A stretch of 64,000 nucleotides of DNA from Bacteroidales bacterium M7 (GTDB taxonomy: Bacteria; Bacteroidota; Bacteroidia; Bacteroidales; Muribaculaceae). The notes below the pieces were generated by a model that was given only the letters and a program-made list of their open reading frames with translations, was not told where the DNA came from and made no database searches. The position numbers and the translations under genes were made by a program. Below, piece after piece: positions 43,962 through 51,379 of the stretch (positions within the stretch are counted from its first letter, which is position 1; every line of letters starts with the position of its first letter). The stretch is from assembly GCA_001689515.1 (NCBI GenBank), contig LUJR01000035.1:36208-100207 (forward strand). Direction: 5' to 3'.

Positions 43962-44407
43962 AATATGTAATAGACCCATCAGAGCCATTTACCGGCGCAG
44001 TCATAACCCAGATGAGCGACAATCTGCACTGCGACTACTATGGCAAAACTATAGAGGAGCTTCGGATTGAACAGAATAACCCCAGACTCACAACAATCAC
44101 TCCAGAAGAAGTTGTCAACCTTGTAAACGAACATCGTAGAAAACTCAATACAGCTCCATTTGTGGAAATAGACGAGGAACGATATTGGGATCTTTACGAA
44201 TGTCTGCCTCCGGCTCGTGTCCTGCGGAACTGCTTTTTCGTTGGCGAGTGTTACCAGTATGACTTGTATCCATTTGTCTTCAAAGTCGGGGGCAGATTCT
44301 TTGAAGGGAAAAGAGTCTTGAATACACCCAAAGAGGAACTGTACGCAGAAATACAGGATTTCCACGCCAACCTCACCAAATCAGAAGCCAATGGTAACAA
44401 GTCTTGA
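43958..44407 (+). CDS. Hypothetical phage protein, 149 aa
   Basis: A mixed soluble protein (EPFTGAVITQMSDNLHCDYY). Its end overlaps the next gene by 17 bases. Not recognised. Confidence 0.65.
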   Translation: MKYVIDPSEPFTGAVITQMSDNLHCDYYGKTIEELRIEQNNPRLTTITPEEVVNLVNEHRRKLNTAPFVEIDEERYWDLYECLPPARVLRNCFFVGECYQYDLYPFVFKVGGRFFEGKRVLNTPKEELYAEIQDFHANLTKSEANGNKS

Positions 44408-45041
44408 AATCGAATTTCACGAAAGTGAAATCCCTCCTCGATGTAGAAAGCACCGAATGATCGGACACAAGGACACGGTTAATGTCAAAATCAATGAAGC
44501 ATCAGAAGCAGACGCTCCGGTGGCATTTATTTTTCACTCCTATAACAAAAAGCCATTAAAAGTTCTTCTGTACAAAGGTTGTCTTTACAAGGAGGCCCGC
44601 ATTTCATTTTACAACGGCAAAGAGTTGGAAGAATACTCCTTTGACGATATTCCGTGGCACTCAGTTCTCAGTAAATACACACCTCCCGGAGAATATACCT
44701 CAAAAGCGGAGTACATCGCGTACCTCAAGGTAAAAAGCCGGGACTACCTGATTGTAAACAGAACGTTATATGTACGCTGTTACGAGCCTTACTATGAAAT
44801 AACGACTTTCGGATGCTACGGCGACGGAACAGCCATCTTTCCTCAGTTCTCCTGCAAGAGTAGAAAAGTAGTCTATGGCTATAGTTCTCTTGATCGGGAG
44901 AAAGCCATATCCGATGCCATAAAGATAGCAAACGGCCGGGGCGATTCAAAATGCGTCGAGAATATTAAGAATCTTTCTCAGGGGTACATTGAGGTGTTGC
45001 TCCCGGAGGTATGCAAAAGGAAATTCAAACCACAAATATAA
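44391..45041 (+). CDS. Hypothetical phage protein, 216 aa
   Basis: A beta-rich N-terminal domain (DAPVAFIFHSYNKKPLKVLL) and a second part near 120-180 with several Tyr and Cys residues. No membrane segment. Not recognised. Confidence 0.65.
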   Translation: MVTSLEIEFHESEIPPRCRKHRMIGHKDTVNVKINEASEADAPVAFIFHSYNKKPLKVLLYKGCLYKEARISFYNGKELEEYSFDDIPWHSVLSKYTPPGEYTSKAEYIAYLKVKSRDYLIVNRTLYVRCYEPYYEITTFGCYGDGTAIFPQFSCKSRKVVYGYSSLDREKAISDAIKIANGRGDSKCVENIKNLSQGYIEVLLPEVCKRKFKPQI

Positions 45042-45046
45042 ATTAT

Positions 45047-45397
45047 ATGGGAGAAATAGCAGAAATGATGCTCGACGGAACATTAGATTCCGTTACGGGC
45101 GAGTACCTGGGAGAGCCTTGCGGCTACCCACGAAGCATAACTGATGGCACATTCCATCAGGATCGCAACAAACTCCAGCGAAAGGCAAGTCAGTCTATTC
45201 GTGACCTTTGCCGGAACTTACTCGGAGTAACAGACAAGAATATGATAGACCAACTAGTGCGGTCTTTCCTGAAAATCATCGGTCTTGCTCGAATTCCTAA
45301 GAAGCCGGCACAGTACGAAATGGTGTTTCTACACCACAAATCAGATTTCAAACAGTTCCTTTTGGACTTAAAAAAAGACCTTGAAAATGGGGATTAA
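45047..45397 (+). CDS. Conserved small phage protein, 116 aa
   Basis: I chose the ATG at 45,047 (MGEIAEMMLDGTLDSVTGEY), since the 'MGEIAEMMLDG...GEYLGEPCGYPR' start is shared with small proteins I know from phages and mobile elements. An ATG at 45,011 is in frame. C-terminal half is helical. Function unknown. Confidence 0.65.
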   Translation: MGEIAEMMLDGTLDSVTGEYLGEPCGYPRSITDGTFHQDRNKLQRKASQSIRDLCRNLLGVTDKNMIDQLVRSFLKIIGLARIPKKPAQYEMVFLHHKSDFKQFLLDLKKDLENGD

Positions 45398-45725
45398 ACT
45401 TCATGTAGCGGAAGTGTATCAAGTGAAGCATAACTCACGCGACTACTTCAACAATCATTCGGTCGACATCAATCGAATGCTGTATAAGTATTGTCCAAGC
45501 CTATCATGGGAAGGCGAGGATATTGAGTGTTCCGAACGCCTTGAAGTCCCACGTTCCGAACTTGCCGACCTCATAGGCAAGATTGCCAACAATCGGGAGG
45601 ATTTTGAAAAGTGGCTCAAGATCCACATGATTGACATAACGGTCGATAAATTCATTCGATACATCGCTGAGTGGATTGCCTTCAGCGATCAGCGTAATGA
45701 TTTTGTCGTTTTAACTTGGTACTGA
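45387..45725 (+). CDS. Hypothetical phage protein, 112 aa
   Basis: I chose the ATG at 45,387 (MGIKLHVAEVYQVKHNSRDY), which overlaps the upstream gene. An acidic helical protein. One base precedes the next gene. Not recognised. Confidence 0.6.
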   Translation: MGIKLHVAEVYQVKHNSRDYFNNHSVDINRMLYKYCPSLSWEGEDIECSERLEVPRSELADLIGKIANNREDFEKWLKIHMIDITVDKFIRYIAEWIAFSDQRNDFVVLTWY

Positions 45726-45726
45726 T

Positions 45727-46056
45727 ATGGAAGCAACGGTATTCAAATTCGTACCGTGGGAGGTGCCTGCTCTCAGTAGCCTAAAAGACACTCTTGTCTA
45801 TAAGATTCGAGCGTTGCTGAACAATGGCACCCCTCTTAACCGGGCACAGAAGAATTGGCTGACAGCTAAAGTCAACAGTAACTCGTATTTCAATAATGCC
45901 ATACCATTAAAAGGGTGGGCTTTCAGATTCACGGATATTCTAAAGAAATATGTTGTGAAGAAAGACGGCCAATGCATCGAAATCTATGGTGTTGACAAGA
46001 CCTCGGTTCGCGATTATCTTCGTGGAAACATAGAATATATCATAGAAATCAAATGA
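45727..46056 (+). CDS. Hypothetical phage protein, 109 aa
   Basis: A basic mixed protein (VPALSSLKDTLVYKIRALLN) with a pattern LNRAQKNWLTAKV in the middle. Its stop overlaps the DUF1848 gene start by 4 bases. Not recognised. Confidence 0.6.
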   Translation: MEATVFKFVPWEVPALSSLKDTLVYKIRALLNNGTPLNRAQKNWLTAKVNSNSYFNNAIPLKGWAFRFTDILKKYVVKKDGQCIEIYGVDKTSVRDYLRGNIEYIIEIK

Positions 46057-47051
46057 TGTACAGACATGAGAAAGTAAAGATTCACCGGCAGACCGGCGAG
46101 TGCGTGGAAGCCATCGCACCCATAATTGTGTCTGCAAGCCGGAGCACTGACATTCCGGCATTTCATTCGGATTGGTTCTTCAACCGTCTTAAGAGCGGAT
46201 ATTGCGGTTGGCGAAACCCTTTCAATCAGAAGGAAAGTTTTGTCTCATTTGCCAAAACTAAATGTGTGGTATTTTGGAGTAAAAATCCAGCCCCTCTGCT
46301 TAACAAGCTCCATCTATTTAAAGAGAGGGATATTCATTCCTATGTACAGTTCACACTTAACCATTACAAGGCAGAAGGGTTTGAGCCGGCGGTTCCTGGA
46401 CTTTCACAACGAATCGACACGTTTAAGCGACTTGTTGATGTTCTTGGAGTCGGGGCCGTAATCTGGCGATATGATCCGATAATCCTAACCGACAAGTTGC
46501 ATATAGACGACCACCTCGGACGCATATTGGCAATCTCGGAAATGCTCAAAGGGTACTGCGAAAAATTGGTATTCAGTTTCGCTGACATTGCCGGGTACAG
46601 GAAGGTGCAATACAACCTTAACCAATACAATGTGGCCTATGAGGATTTTACGCCTGAGAAAATGGCGCTATTCGCCAAAGGGCTTCAGGAAATAAATTCT
46701 AAAATGGGATTGGAGTTGGCGACCTGCGGAGAGCAAATAGACCTATCGTCTTATGGCATTGAGAAGAATCGGTGCATAGACCCAAACCTAATCGCACGCC
46801 TTTTCCGTGATGATAAGGAATTGATGTACTGGCTCGGCTTCGACGACATGTTTGGAGCGCCAACTGATTTTCCAAAGGATTCCGGCCAGCGTGCTGCCTG
46901 TGGTTGTATCTTGAGCAAGGATATTGGGGCATACACAACCTGCGGCCACGGCTGTTTATACTGCTATGCCAACACTACGCCCGCGTTAGGTAAATTCGGT
47001 TGCGAACGAGCAATCTCGGAGCCATTACGTGAAAGCCTCGGTAGTTTATAG
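46053..47051 (+). CDS. DUF1848 family protein with an Fe-S-type cysteine cluster
   Basis: The 332-residue protein matches DUF1848: IIVSASRSTDIPAFHSDWF near residues 23-41, NPFN, VVFWSKNPAPLL near 70-81, and the C-terminal CGCILSKDIGAYTTCGHGCL followed by YCYAN. The CxxxCxYC end resembles a radical-SAM-like or Fe-S cluster site, although the canonical N-terminal CxxxCxxC is absent. Function is unknown. It ends the right accessory operon. If it is a SAM-dependent enzyme it would be a possible user of MetK, but that is only inference. Confidence 0.8.
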   Translation: MMYRHEKVKIHRQTGECVEAIAPIIVSASRSTDIPAFHSDWFFNRLKSGYCGWRNPFNQKESFVSFAKTKCVVFWSKNPAPLLNKLHLFKERDIHSYVQFTLNHYKAEGFEPAVPGLSQRIDTFKRLVDVLGVGAVIWRYDPIILTDKLHIDDHLGRILAISEMLKGYCEKLVFSFADIAGYRKVQYNLNQYNVAYEDFTPEKMALFAKGLQEINSKMGLELATCGEQIDLSSYGIEKNRCIDPNLIARLFRDDKELMYWLGFDDMFGAPTDFPKDSGQRAACGCILSKDIGAYTTCGHGCLYCYANTTPALGKFGCERAISEPLRESLGSL

Positions 47052-47068
47052 TGATAATGATAATAAAA

Positions 47069-47148
47069 TTGCAAATAAGATTAAAATAATCGCTCGCAAA
47101 CTTGCGAATGTGATTATTTTTGATTAACTTTGCATCAGCAAATAAGAT
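47069..47148 (+). promoter_or_regulatory. Iteron promoter 7
   Basis: Copies start at 47,069 (TTGCAAATAAGATTAAAATA) and 47,102. The -7 box TAACTTTG is at 47,125-47,132; GCAAATAAGAT is at 47,138-47,148. The first copy itself contains GCAAATAAGAT, which shows the three copies are versions of one repeat. It drives the VR2 protein gene. Confidence 0.9.
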
Positions 47149-47174
47149 AAGTTTAATCAAAAACAAACTCCACA

Positions 47175-47762
47175 ATGTTAGAACTTGACAAAGACCAGCT
47201 TGCCTCATTGTACATGCAGGGCAATGCTGCGGTTCGTAAGAGCCTTAGAGAAATGTTGGGCGAAAGGCTCAACGAAGAAATCCCTGTCACATCCAGAGTA
47301 AGGACATTCAATGACGCCATTGAAGAACTCGGAGAAGCCCATGAAGCCGTAAAGGCATACCGCGACATCGAGTGGAAACTCGGCAAAGAGCACAAAGATC
47401 TCCTGGCTTACCTCAAACTCCGCATAATCACTGAAGCCCTCAACGAAGGGTGGAAGCCGCAGTACACAGAGGGAGAGCGCCGGTGGTATGCGTGGTATGA
47501 ACTTCTTACAAAAGAAGAACTGGACGCAATGTCCGATGAGGTAAAGGAAGAACGCCGTGTTGTCGGTCGTGCGGTCAGCTACGCGGGTGCGTATGGCGGT
47601 CTCGTTTATGCGGGCGCGCACTACGTTTCTTCGTTCTCGCACACGGGCATCGGCTCTCGGCTCGCCTTCAAATCTGAGGAACTGGCCGAATATGCCGGCA
47701 AGCAGTTCGCAGAAATTTACGCAGACTACTGTTTCATTCCTGAAACGCCGGCAGAAGCATAA
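47175..47762 (+). CDS. Second DGR target protein (VR2), 195 aa
   Basis: Residues 1-125 are a helical, charged region with no signal peptide or membrane segment, including YAWYELLTKEELDAMSDEV. Residues 127-163 are VR2. The end KSEELAEYAGKQFAEIYADY is a pattern I know from small variable proteins of Bacteroidales phages and mobile elements. Apart from the variable region it does not resemble the tail protein, and it sits directly behind iteron promoter 7 in the lysogeny module. It may be a virion component, an intracellular ligand-binding protein, or a protein released on lysis; sequence alone does not decide. Confidence 0.85.
   Translation: MLELDKDQLASLYMQGNAAVRKSLREMLGERLNEEIPVTSRVRTFNDAIEELGEAHEAVKAYRDIEWKLGKEHKDLLAYLKLRIITEALNEGWKPQYTEGERRWYAWYELLTKEELDAMSDEVKEERRVVGRAVSYAGAYGGLVYAGAHYVSSFSHTGIGSRLAFKSEELAEYAGKQFAEIYADYCFIPETPAEA
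47554..47663 (+). repeat. DGR variable repeat 2 (VR2)
   Basis: 110 bp matching TR 30,583-30,692. All 12 Asn codons of the TR are changed: Val, Ser, Tyr, Gly, Tyr, Gly, His, Tyr, Phe, His, Gly, Ile. These are 17 substitutions, all at TR adenines; no other base differs. The same GGCTCTCGGCTC closes the repeat, and the next bases GCCTTCA are shared with VR1 but not with the TR. Confidence 0.95.
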
Positions 47763-47772
47763 TCCAACCTAT

Positions 47773-47808
47773 ATGTGGGAGTGAACATTTTTCAGTTCGC
47801 TCCCACAT
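47773..47808 (+). other. Hairpin downstream of VR2
   Basis: ATGTGGGAGTGAAC pairs with GTTCGCTCCCACAT (14 pairs, one G-T), loop ATTTTTCA. It begins 10 bases after the gene's stop and 109 bases after VR2, a position like that of the hairpin after VR1. It may aid homing or terminate transcription. Confidence 0.6.
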
Positions 47809-47825
47809 TAAACCCCAAGAATGGA

Positions 47826-48326
47826 ATGAGCACAAATTCAAGACTGAACCGGCTGAAACAGCAGCGCGACGAGTTGAAGAAAAGCATACAGTCGCTCCTT
47901 CAACGCGGTAAATTCATGCAGGCAAACAAAGTTATAGCAAAAGTCCAAAAACTAGAAGAAGCCATCGAAGAAGCCGAAGCCGCCATTCCGAGAGCGTTGG
48001 CAGAATTATTTGACAAAAAGACTCTCAACGAAACTGGAATAAATGTGGCGATGGTGAAAACATATCTCGCCGCCGACTTTTTAGCCGACTGCGCCTACGA
48101 CCTCAAGGATAAATTCAATAAGCTCGGAGTTGAGGAGCAAAACTTGATTCCGATCCTCGACGATATTAAAGAGAAAGCCCAGGCCTATGCCAGCCTTGTG
48201 TGCCATCCCCAGTTCGCTGGGCTATCTGATTTTATTGTCAAGAACGAAAAGTTCCTTGACTCCATGCATAAAATTACCGAAAAGTATATCGACGACCATC
48301 TTACAATAACCGACGATGAAGACTGA
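47826..48326 (+). CDS. Coiled-coil phage protein, 166 aa
   Basis: I chose the ATG at 47,826 (MSTNSRLNRLKQQRDELKKS), since the longer frame starts inside the hairpin. The first 55 residues are a coiled coil; the rest is helical. It overlaps the next start by 11 bases. Function unknown. Confidence 0.65.
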   Translation: MSTNSRLNRLKQQRDELKKSIQSLLQRGKFMQANKVIAKVQKLEEAIEEAEAAIPRALAELFDKKTLNETGINVAMVKTYLAADFLADCAYDLKDKFNKLGVEEQNLIPILDDIKEKAQAYASLVCHPQFAGLSDFIVKNEKFLDSMHKITEKYIDDHLTITDDED

Positions 48327-48552
48327 TATATCCGGACTACTACAGCCATTCATCTACAATATAATCAAAGATGAACTGGCGAGAGTAGAAGAAATGCACC
48401 GTGCGCCGGTGTCAGCGTCCCACAACGTTGTCATTGGAGCGGTTCAGGCAGCAGCTCAAGAGGCTATTGAGCAGTTGAAAGCCGACGGACTAATCACGTC
48501 ATATGAAAACATCAACAAGGTACCGATGTACCAAATTGTAGAACGCAAATAA
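48316..48552 (+). CDS. Hypothetical phage protein, 78 aa
   Basis: A small helical protein (LLQPFIYNIIKDELARVEEM) with a short beta end. It lies between the coiled-coil gene and the excisionase-like gene. Not recognised. Confidence 0.6.
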   Translation: MKTDISGLLQPFIYNIIKDELARVEEMHRAPVSASHNVVIGAVQAAAQEAIEQLKADGLITSYENINKVPMYQIVERK

Positions 48553-48555
48553 GAT
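48545..48555 (+). repeat. Stand-alone GCAAATAAGAT box
   Basis: Exact copy, overlapping the upstream stop codon and ending 7 bases before the excisionase-like gene. Confidence 0.7.
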
Positions 48556-48562
48556 ATTTAAT

Positions 48563-48763
48563 ATGGTGACAGCAATAGAACCCCAGGTGGCGCCGACGGG
48601 CAGATATTCTGTAGGAGAAACCTGCAAGCACCTTGGAATACATAGAAACACGCTTCGTAAATATACCGATGAAGGCCATATCAAATGTGGCTTCCGGAGA
48701 GAAACGGCGCGAAAAATATATACAGGTCAGGAGATACTCAGATTCTGGAAATCCCTGATGTGA
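48563..48763 (+). CDS. Excisionase-like DNA-binding protein
   Basis: The 66-residue protein is one MerR/excisionase-type winged helix: YSVGETCKHLGIHRNTLRKY, then TDEGHIKCGFRRETARKIY and a final helix with IL-RFW. Such small proteins steer integrase toward excision or act as regulators. It faces the integrase gene (convergent), as is common for int/xis pairs in Bacteroidales elements. Confidence 0.75.
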   Translation: MVTAIEPQVAPTGRYSVGETCKHLGIHRNTLRKYTDEGHIKCGFRRETARKIYTGQEILRFWKSLM

Positions 48764-48846
48764 TAAAGAAACTTCATATTTGCTACCCCAACCCGCGAGG
48801 GCGCAAGGAGATAGAGCCACGAGGAAACTCATGGCTCTAATTGTAC

Positions 48847-50046
48847 CTACACATGCCCGGTCATCACATAATCAATAACCTTTCTATTAGCGACATCAAC
48901 CTTTCGTCTATCCTTGTCGATGTAGATAGCAGAGGTGGCGTTGCCGTAAGAGTGTCCCAGAGCGGCTGCAATAGTTGCGTTCGGAATGTCCAGTTCAGCA
49001 GCGATTGTAGCCCATGTATGTCTGGCCCAGTAGGTAGTCAGCTCCTTAAAATGTATGCCGTCATCGATTGCATTGAGCGCGTCTTTGACACCTTTCAGGC
49101 CACGGACGACACAATTATAGAATGTGCGGTAAGACTTATGATTGTCGAGATAATTAAGAAGTTGCTTCTCCCCGGCATATTTTTCAATCAAGGCGGCCGC
49201 CTCAGGCTCCACCTTTATAGTATAGAGTTTATGGGTCTTGGCACGACGATATATGAGATACCCGTCTTGCACCTCCTCTGCATTGCAGATGTCGATGACA
49301 TTCGCTCCGATGAGGTAGAACGAAAGCAGGAAGAAATCACGGTACTTCTCAAGATGTTCTTCCAATGGTGTGAATATGATTTTGCGCAGGGCCTCCACCG
49401 ACATAGACCTTTTCCGTGTTTCTTCATATCTCATCTTGAACTTACGGAAAGGGTAGGCAGAAGTGATGTCGTTATCGATTGCGTAATTGAACACAGCGCG
49501 AATATTCCGGAAATGGATATTTCGTGCGTTACGTGCCGGCGATGTTTTGGCGAGGAATACATCGAACTCCGTCAGCCATTCGAGATTCATCTGCTCAAAC
49601 GTAAGCTGATCATATCCTTTTGGGGCAAACGCCTTGATTCGCTCGAAAGTCGCGAGATAAATTTCTCGAGTGCGGCCACTCTTATTGCCGGCGAATTTTT
49701 GAAGCCAATCGCAGAAGAGGTTGTTCGGCCGTTCCTCGGTTGGATTCAGCAACGCGAGGATTTTATTCTTTATTTCGGTCACACTACCCGAAAGTTCCTT
49801 TTTGGCATCCATGGAAAGAACGAGTTCATCAATTTCCAGCTTACGCTTGCCAACGTATGTGTTGAAGAATTGTCGCTTTGGATGATTGACGATACATCGT
49901 TTAATGGGGTCCCATTCACGTTCAGTGAGCGCAATGTTCAGAGAAATGTAGGCTGTAGAACCATTCTTGGTTATCGCCACTTTCAGCGGGGCTGTTCCAT
50001 CTTTCTTTATTGCCCGCTTGTCGTAGTAAATCTTGGTTGTCACCAT
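48847..50046 (-). CDS. int: Tyrosine recombinase (prophage integrase)
   Basis: The 399-residue protein has the usual layout: an arm-binding N-terminal domain (KIYYDKRAIKKDGTAPLKVA), a core-binding SAM-like domain (about 110-210), and the catalytic domain. Visible catalytic residues are in RRAKTHKLYTI (Lys region), TYWARHTWATIA (His-x-x-Arg type box), ALGHSYGNATSAIYID (His, and Tyr as nucleophile). The first Arg box reads SFYLIGANVIDICN, without the usual arginine, as in many Bacteroidales members. It lies at the prophage's right end next to tRNA-Ser. Confidence 0.9.
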   Translation of the reverse strand: MVTTKIYYDKRAIKKDGTAPLKVAITKNGSTAYISLNIALTEREWDPIKRCIVNHPKRQFFNTYVGKRKLEIDELVLSMDAKKELSGSVTEIKNKILALLNPTEERPNNLFCDWLQKFAGNKSGRTREIYLATFERIKAFAPKGYDQLTFEQMNLEWLTEFDVFLAKTSPARNARNIHFRNIRAVFNYAIDNDITSAYPFRKFKMRYEETRKRSMSVEALRKIIFTPLEEHLEKYRDFFLLSFYLIGANVIDICNAEEVQDGYLIYRRAKTHKLYTIKVEPEAAALIEKYAGEKQLLNYLDNHKSYRTFYNCVVRGLKGVKDALNAIDDGIHFKELTTYWARHTWATIAAELDIPNATIAAALGHSYGNATSAIYIDKDRRKVDVANRKVIDYVMTGHV

Positions 50047-50201
50047 AGCTTCTTAAAATTTGCGGGTAATTTGCGTGGAGATTTAATCCGAATGAATCAG
50101 ACTTCATCAAAAATGTGCAAACTTCCCGTTTTTTTTAAGGCTGATGAACCGGAGAGAAAAGGGCACAACGCTCTGGATTTTCAGTGTTCCTTAGAGGTAA
50201 G

Positions 50202-50254
50202 AAAAAGGAACACGCTAATTATTGTAGCGTCTATCGCTAATAATCAGCGTGTTC
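50202..50254 (-). terminator. Terminator of tRNA-Ser
   Basis: GAACACGCTAATTATT pairs with AATAATCAGCGTGTTC with one mismatch. On the minus strand CCTTTTTCTT follows. It lies just past the tRNA 3' end, so the tRNA is a self-contained gene. Confidence 0.85.
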
Positions 50255-50258
50255 TCTG

Positions 50259-50346
50259 CGGAAAGAGCGGGATTCGAACCCGCGAACGGCTTTCGGCCGT
50301 TACAGACTTTCCAGGTCTGCCTCTTCAGCCACTCGAGCACCTTTCC
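50259..50346 (-). tRNA. tRNA-Ser (anticodon GGA)
   Basis: The 88-base minus-strand sequence folds as a class II tRNA: acceptor GGAAAGG with TCTTTCC, D arm with GAGTGGCTGAAGA, anticodon arm CAGAC-CTGGAAA-GTCTG (anticodon GGA), a long variable arm ACGGCC-GAAA-GCCGT and T arm GCGGG-TTCGAAT-CCCGC. It probably marks the prophage attachment region. Confidence 0.95.
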
Positions 50347-50374
50347 TTATTTCCTATTCTGCTCTTGGCTTTTG

Positions 50375-50421
50375 GAACACGCTTTCCAGGCGTGCCTCTT
50401 CAGCCACTCGAGCACCACTCC
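50375..50421 (-). pseudogene. 5' half of a second tRNA-Ser(GGA)
   Basis: On the minus strand it starts GGAGTGGTGCTCGAGTGGC and includes the anticodon arm CACGC-CTGGAAA-GCGTG, then turns into unrelated sequence, without the variable and T arms. 24 bases around the D arm are identical to the full tRNA at 50,259-50,346. Such halves are left when an integrase recombines within a tRNA gene, so this may be an attachment-site scar. Confidence 0.75.
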
Positions 50422-50480
50422 GTTGGTTTGCGACAGTGCAAAGGTAGTATTAAAAATCCATTTATGCAATTAGTCGCTGA

Positions 50481-51254
50481 TCAAAAACGCCATCCGACGG
50501 TGCCGAGGGCTGCCAGATTGCGCACCCTGGGATGTATGGTGCCTGAGTCGGAGTCATTGGCGACATTTTTCAGACCGAACATGGTGCGGAAACCTACGGT
50601 GACATGTTTCCACACATCGATGGATGTGCCTACCATCAAGCCCCAGTCGGAGCGGTACTGCGAATTGATGAAGGCGTCGGGGTCGTTGTAATAATCCGCA
50701 TCAACTTTTTCGTATATGTTGACCATCTGCCCCAGCTCATTGATGTATGAGCTCATGAGGGTCTGGTGTTGCGTGCCTGTGAGCCCGAGCGAGTAATAGA
50801 AGCCGCCTTGCAGATTCCAGCGGACATTGTCAGCCAGATTGAATCGGACCGACACATATACCGGCACTTCAAACGAATATGAATGGTTAGAGAGGTATAT
50901 GGCTGATGTCGGTATCTCGTCAGTTCCGCGAAATGCCATGGAGGTGCTGCTGTTGCGCGCCATGAAGTTTAACTCAGTGCTGAGAGCCAGATAATTACGC
51001 AATCCGAATGTCACCGAACCGCCTACGCCTCCAGCAAATCCTGCCGACATGTCTATGTCGGTTATTGCCGGGTAGCAGCTTTGGTAGTTTTGCAGCAGGG
51101 TACTTGTCCCGGCGAGTCCATGTATGCCTATCTCCAGGAATTTGTCGGCAGGGCGCGTGTCAAAAAAATCCGCAGCCGCAGAGTGCACAGGCGCGATCAA
51201 TAAAAGAGATATTGATGCGAATATCGATGTTAATATGCTTTTGATATGTGTCAT
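50481..51254 (-). CDS. Outer-membrane beta-barrel protein
   Basis: I chose the ATG at 51,254 (MTHIKSILTSIFASISLLLI), followed by a signal peptide ending near HSAAA. The 257-residue product has alternating strands of an OmpA/PorT-like barrel (GGVGGSVTFGLRNYLALSTE) and ends in RF, as outer-membrane proteins do. First host gene beyond the tRNA region. Confidence 0.75.
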   Translation of the reverse strand: MTHIKSILTSIFASISLLLIAPVHSAAADFFDTRPADKFLEIGIHGLAGTSTLLQNYQSCYPAITDIDMSAGFAGGVGGSVTFGLRNYLALSTELNFMARNSSTSMAFRGTDEIPTSAIYLSNHSYSFEVPVYVSVRFNLADNVRWNLQGGFYYSLGLTGTQHQTLMSSYINELGQMVNIYEKVDADYYNDPDAFINSQYRSDWGLMVGTSIDVWKHVTVGFRTMFGLKNVANDSDSGTIHPRVRNLAALGTVGWRF

Positions 51255-51379
51255 GGTCAAGGGATGAATAGGACATGTCTTATGCACATGCATCACAAAG
51301 TTACAAATATCTCTGTCATTTGGATGTCCGAAACGAAAAAAATTGCTATGTTTGCACAGCCTTAAAAAGTAACACCATA

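Noticed and set aside
5203..47148. The regularly spaced TTGC repeats as a CRISPR array or replication origin
   Set aside because: Each group has only three copies, always tied to a -7 box at a fixed distance, and they are spread over 42 kb.
48841..50691. 616-codon plus-strand open frame over the integrase and tRNA
   Set aside because: It is the antisense of the integrase gene and runs through tRNA-Ser; its composition is not protein-like and the minus-strand integrase is clear.
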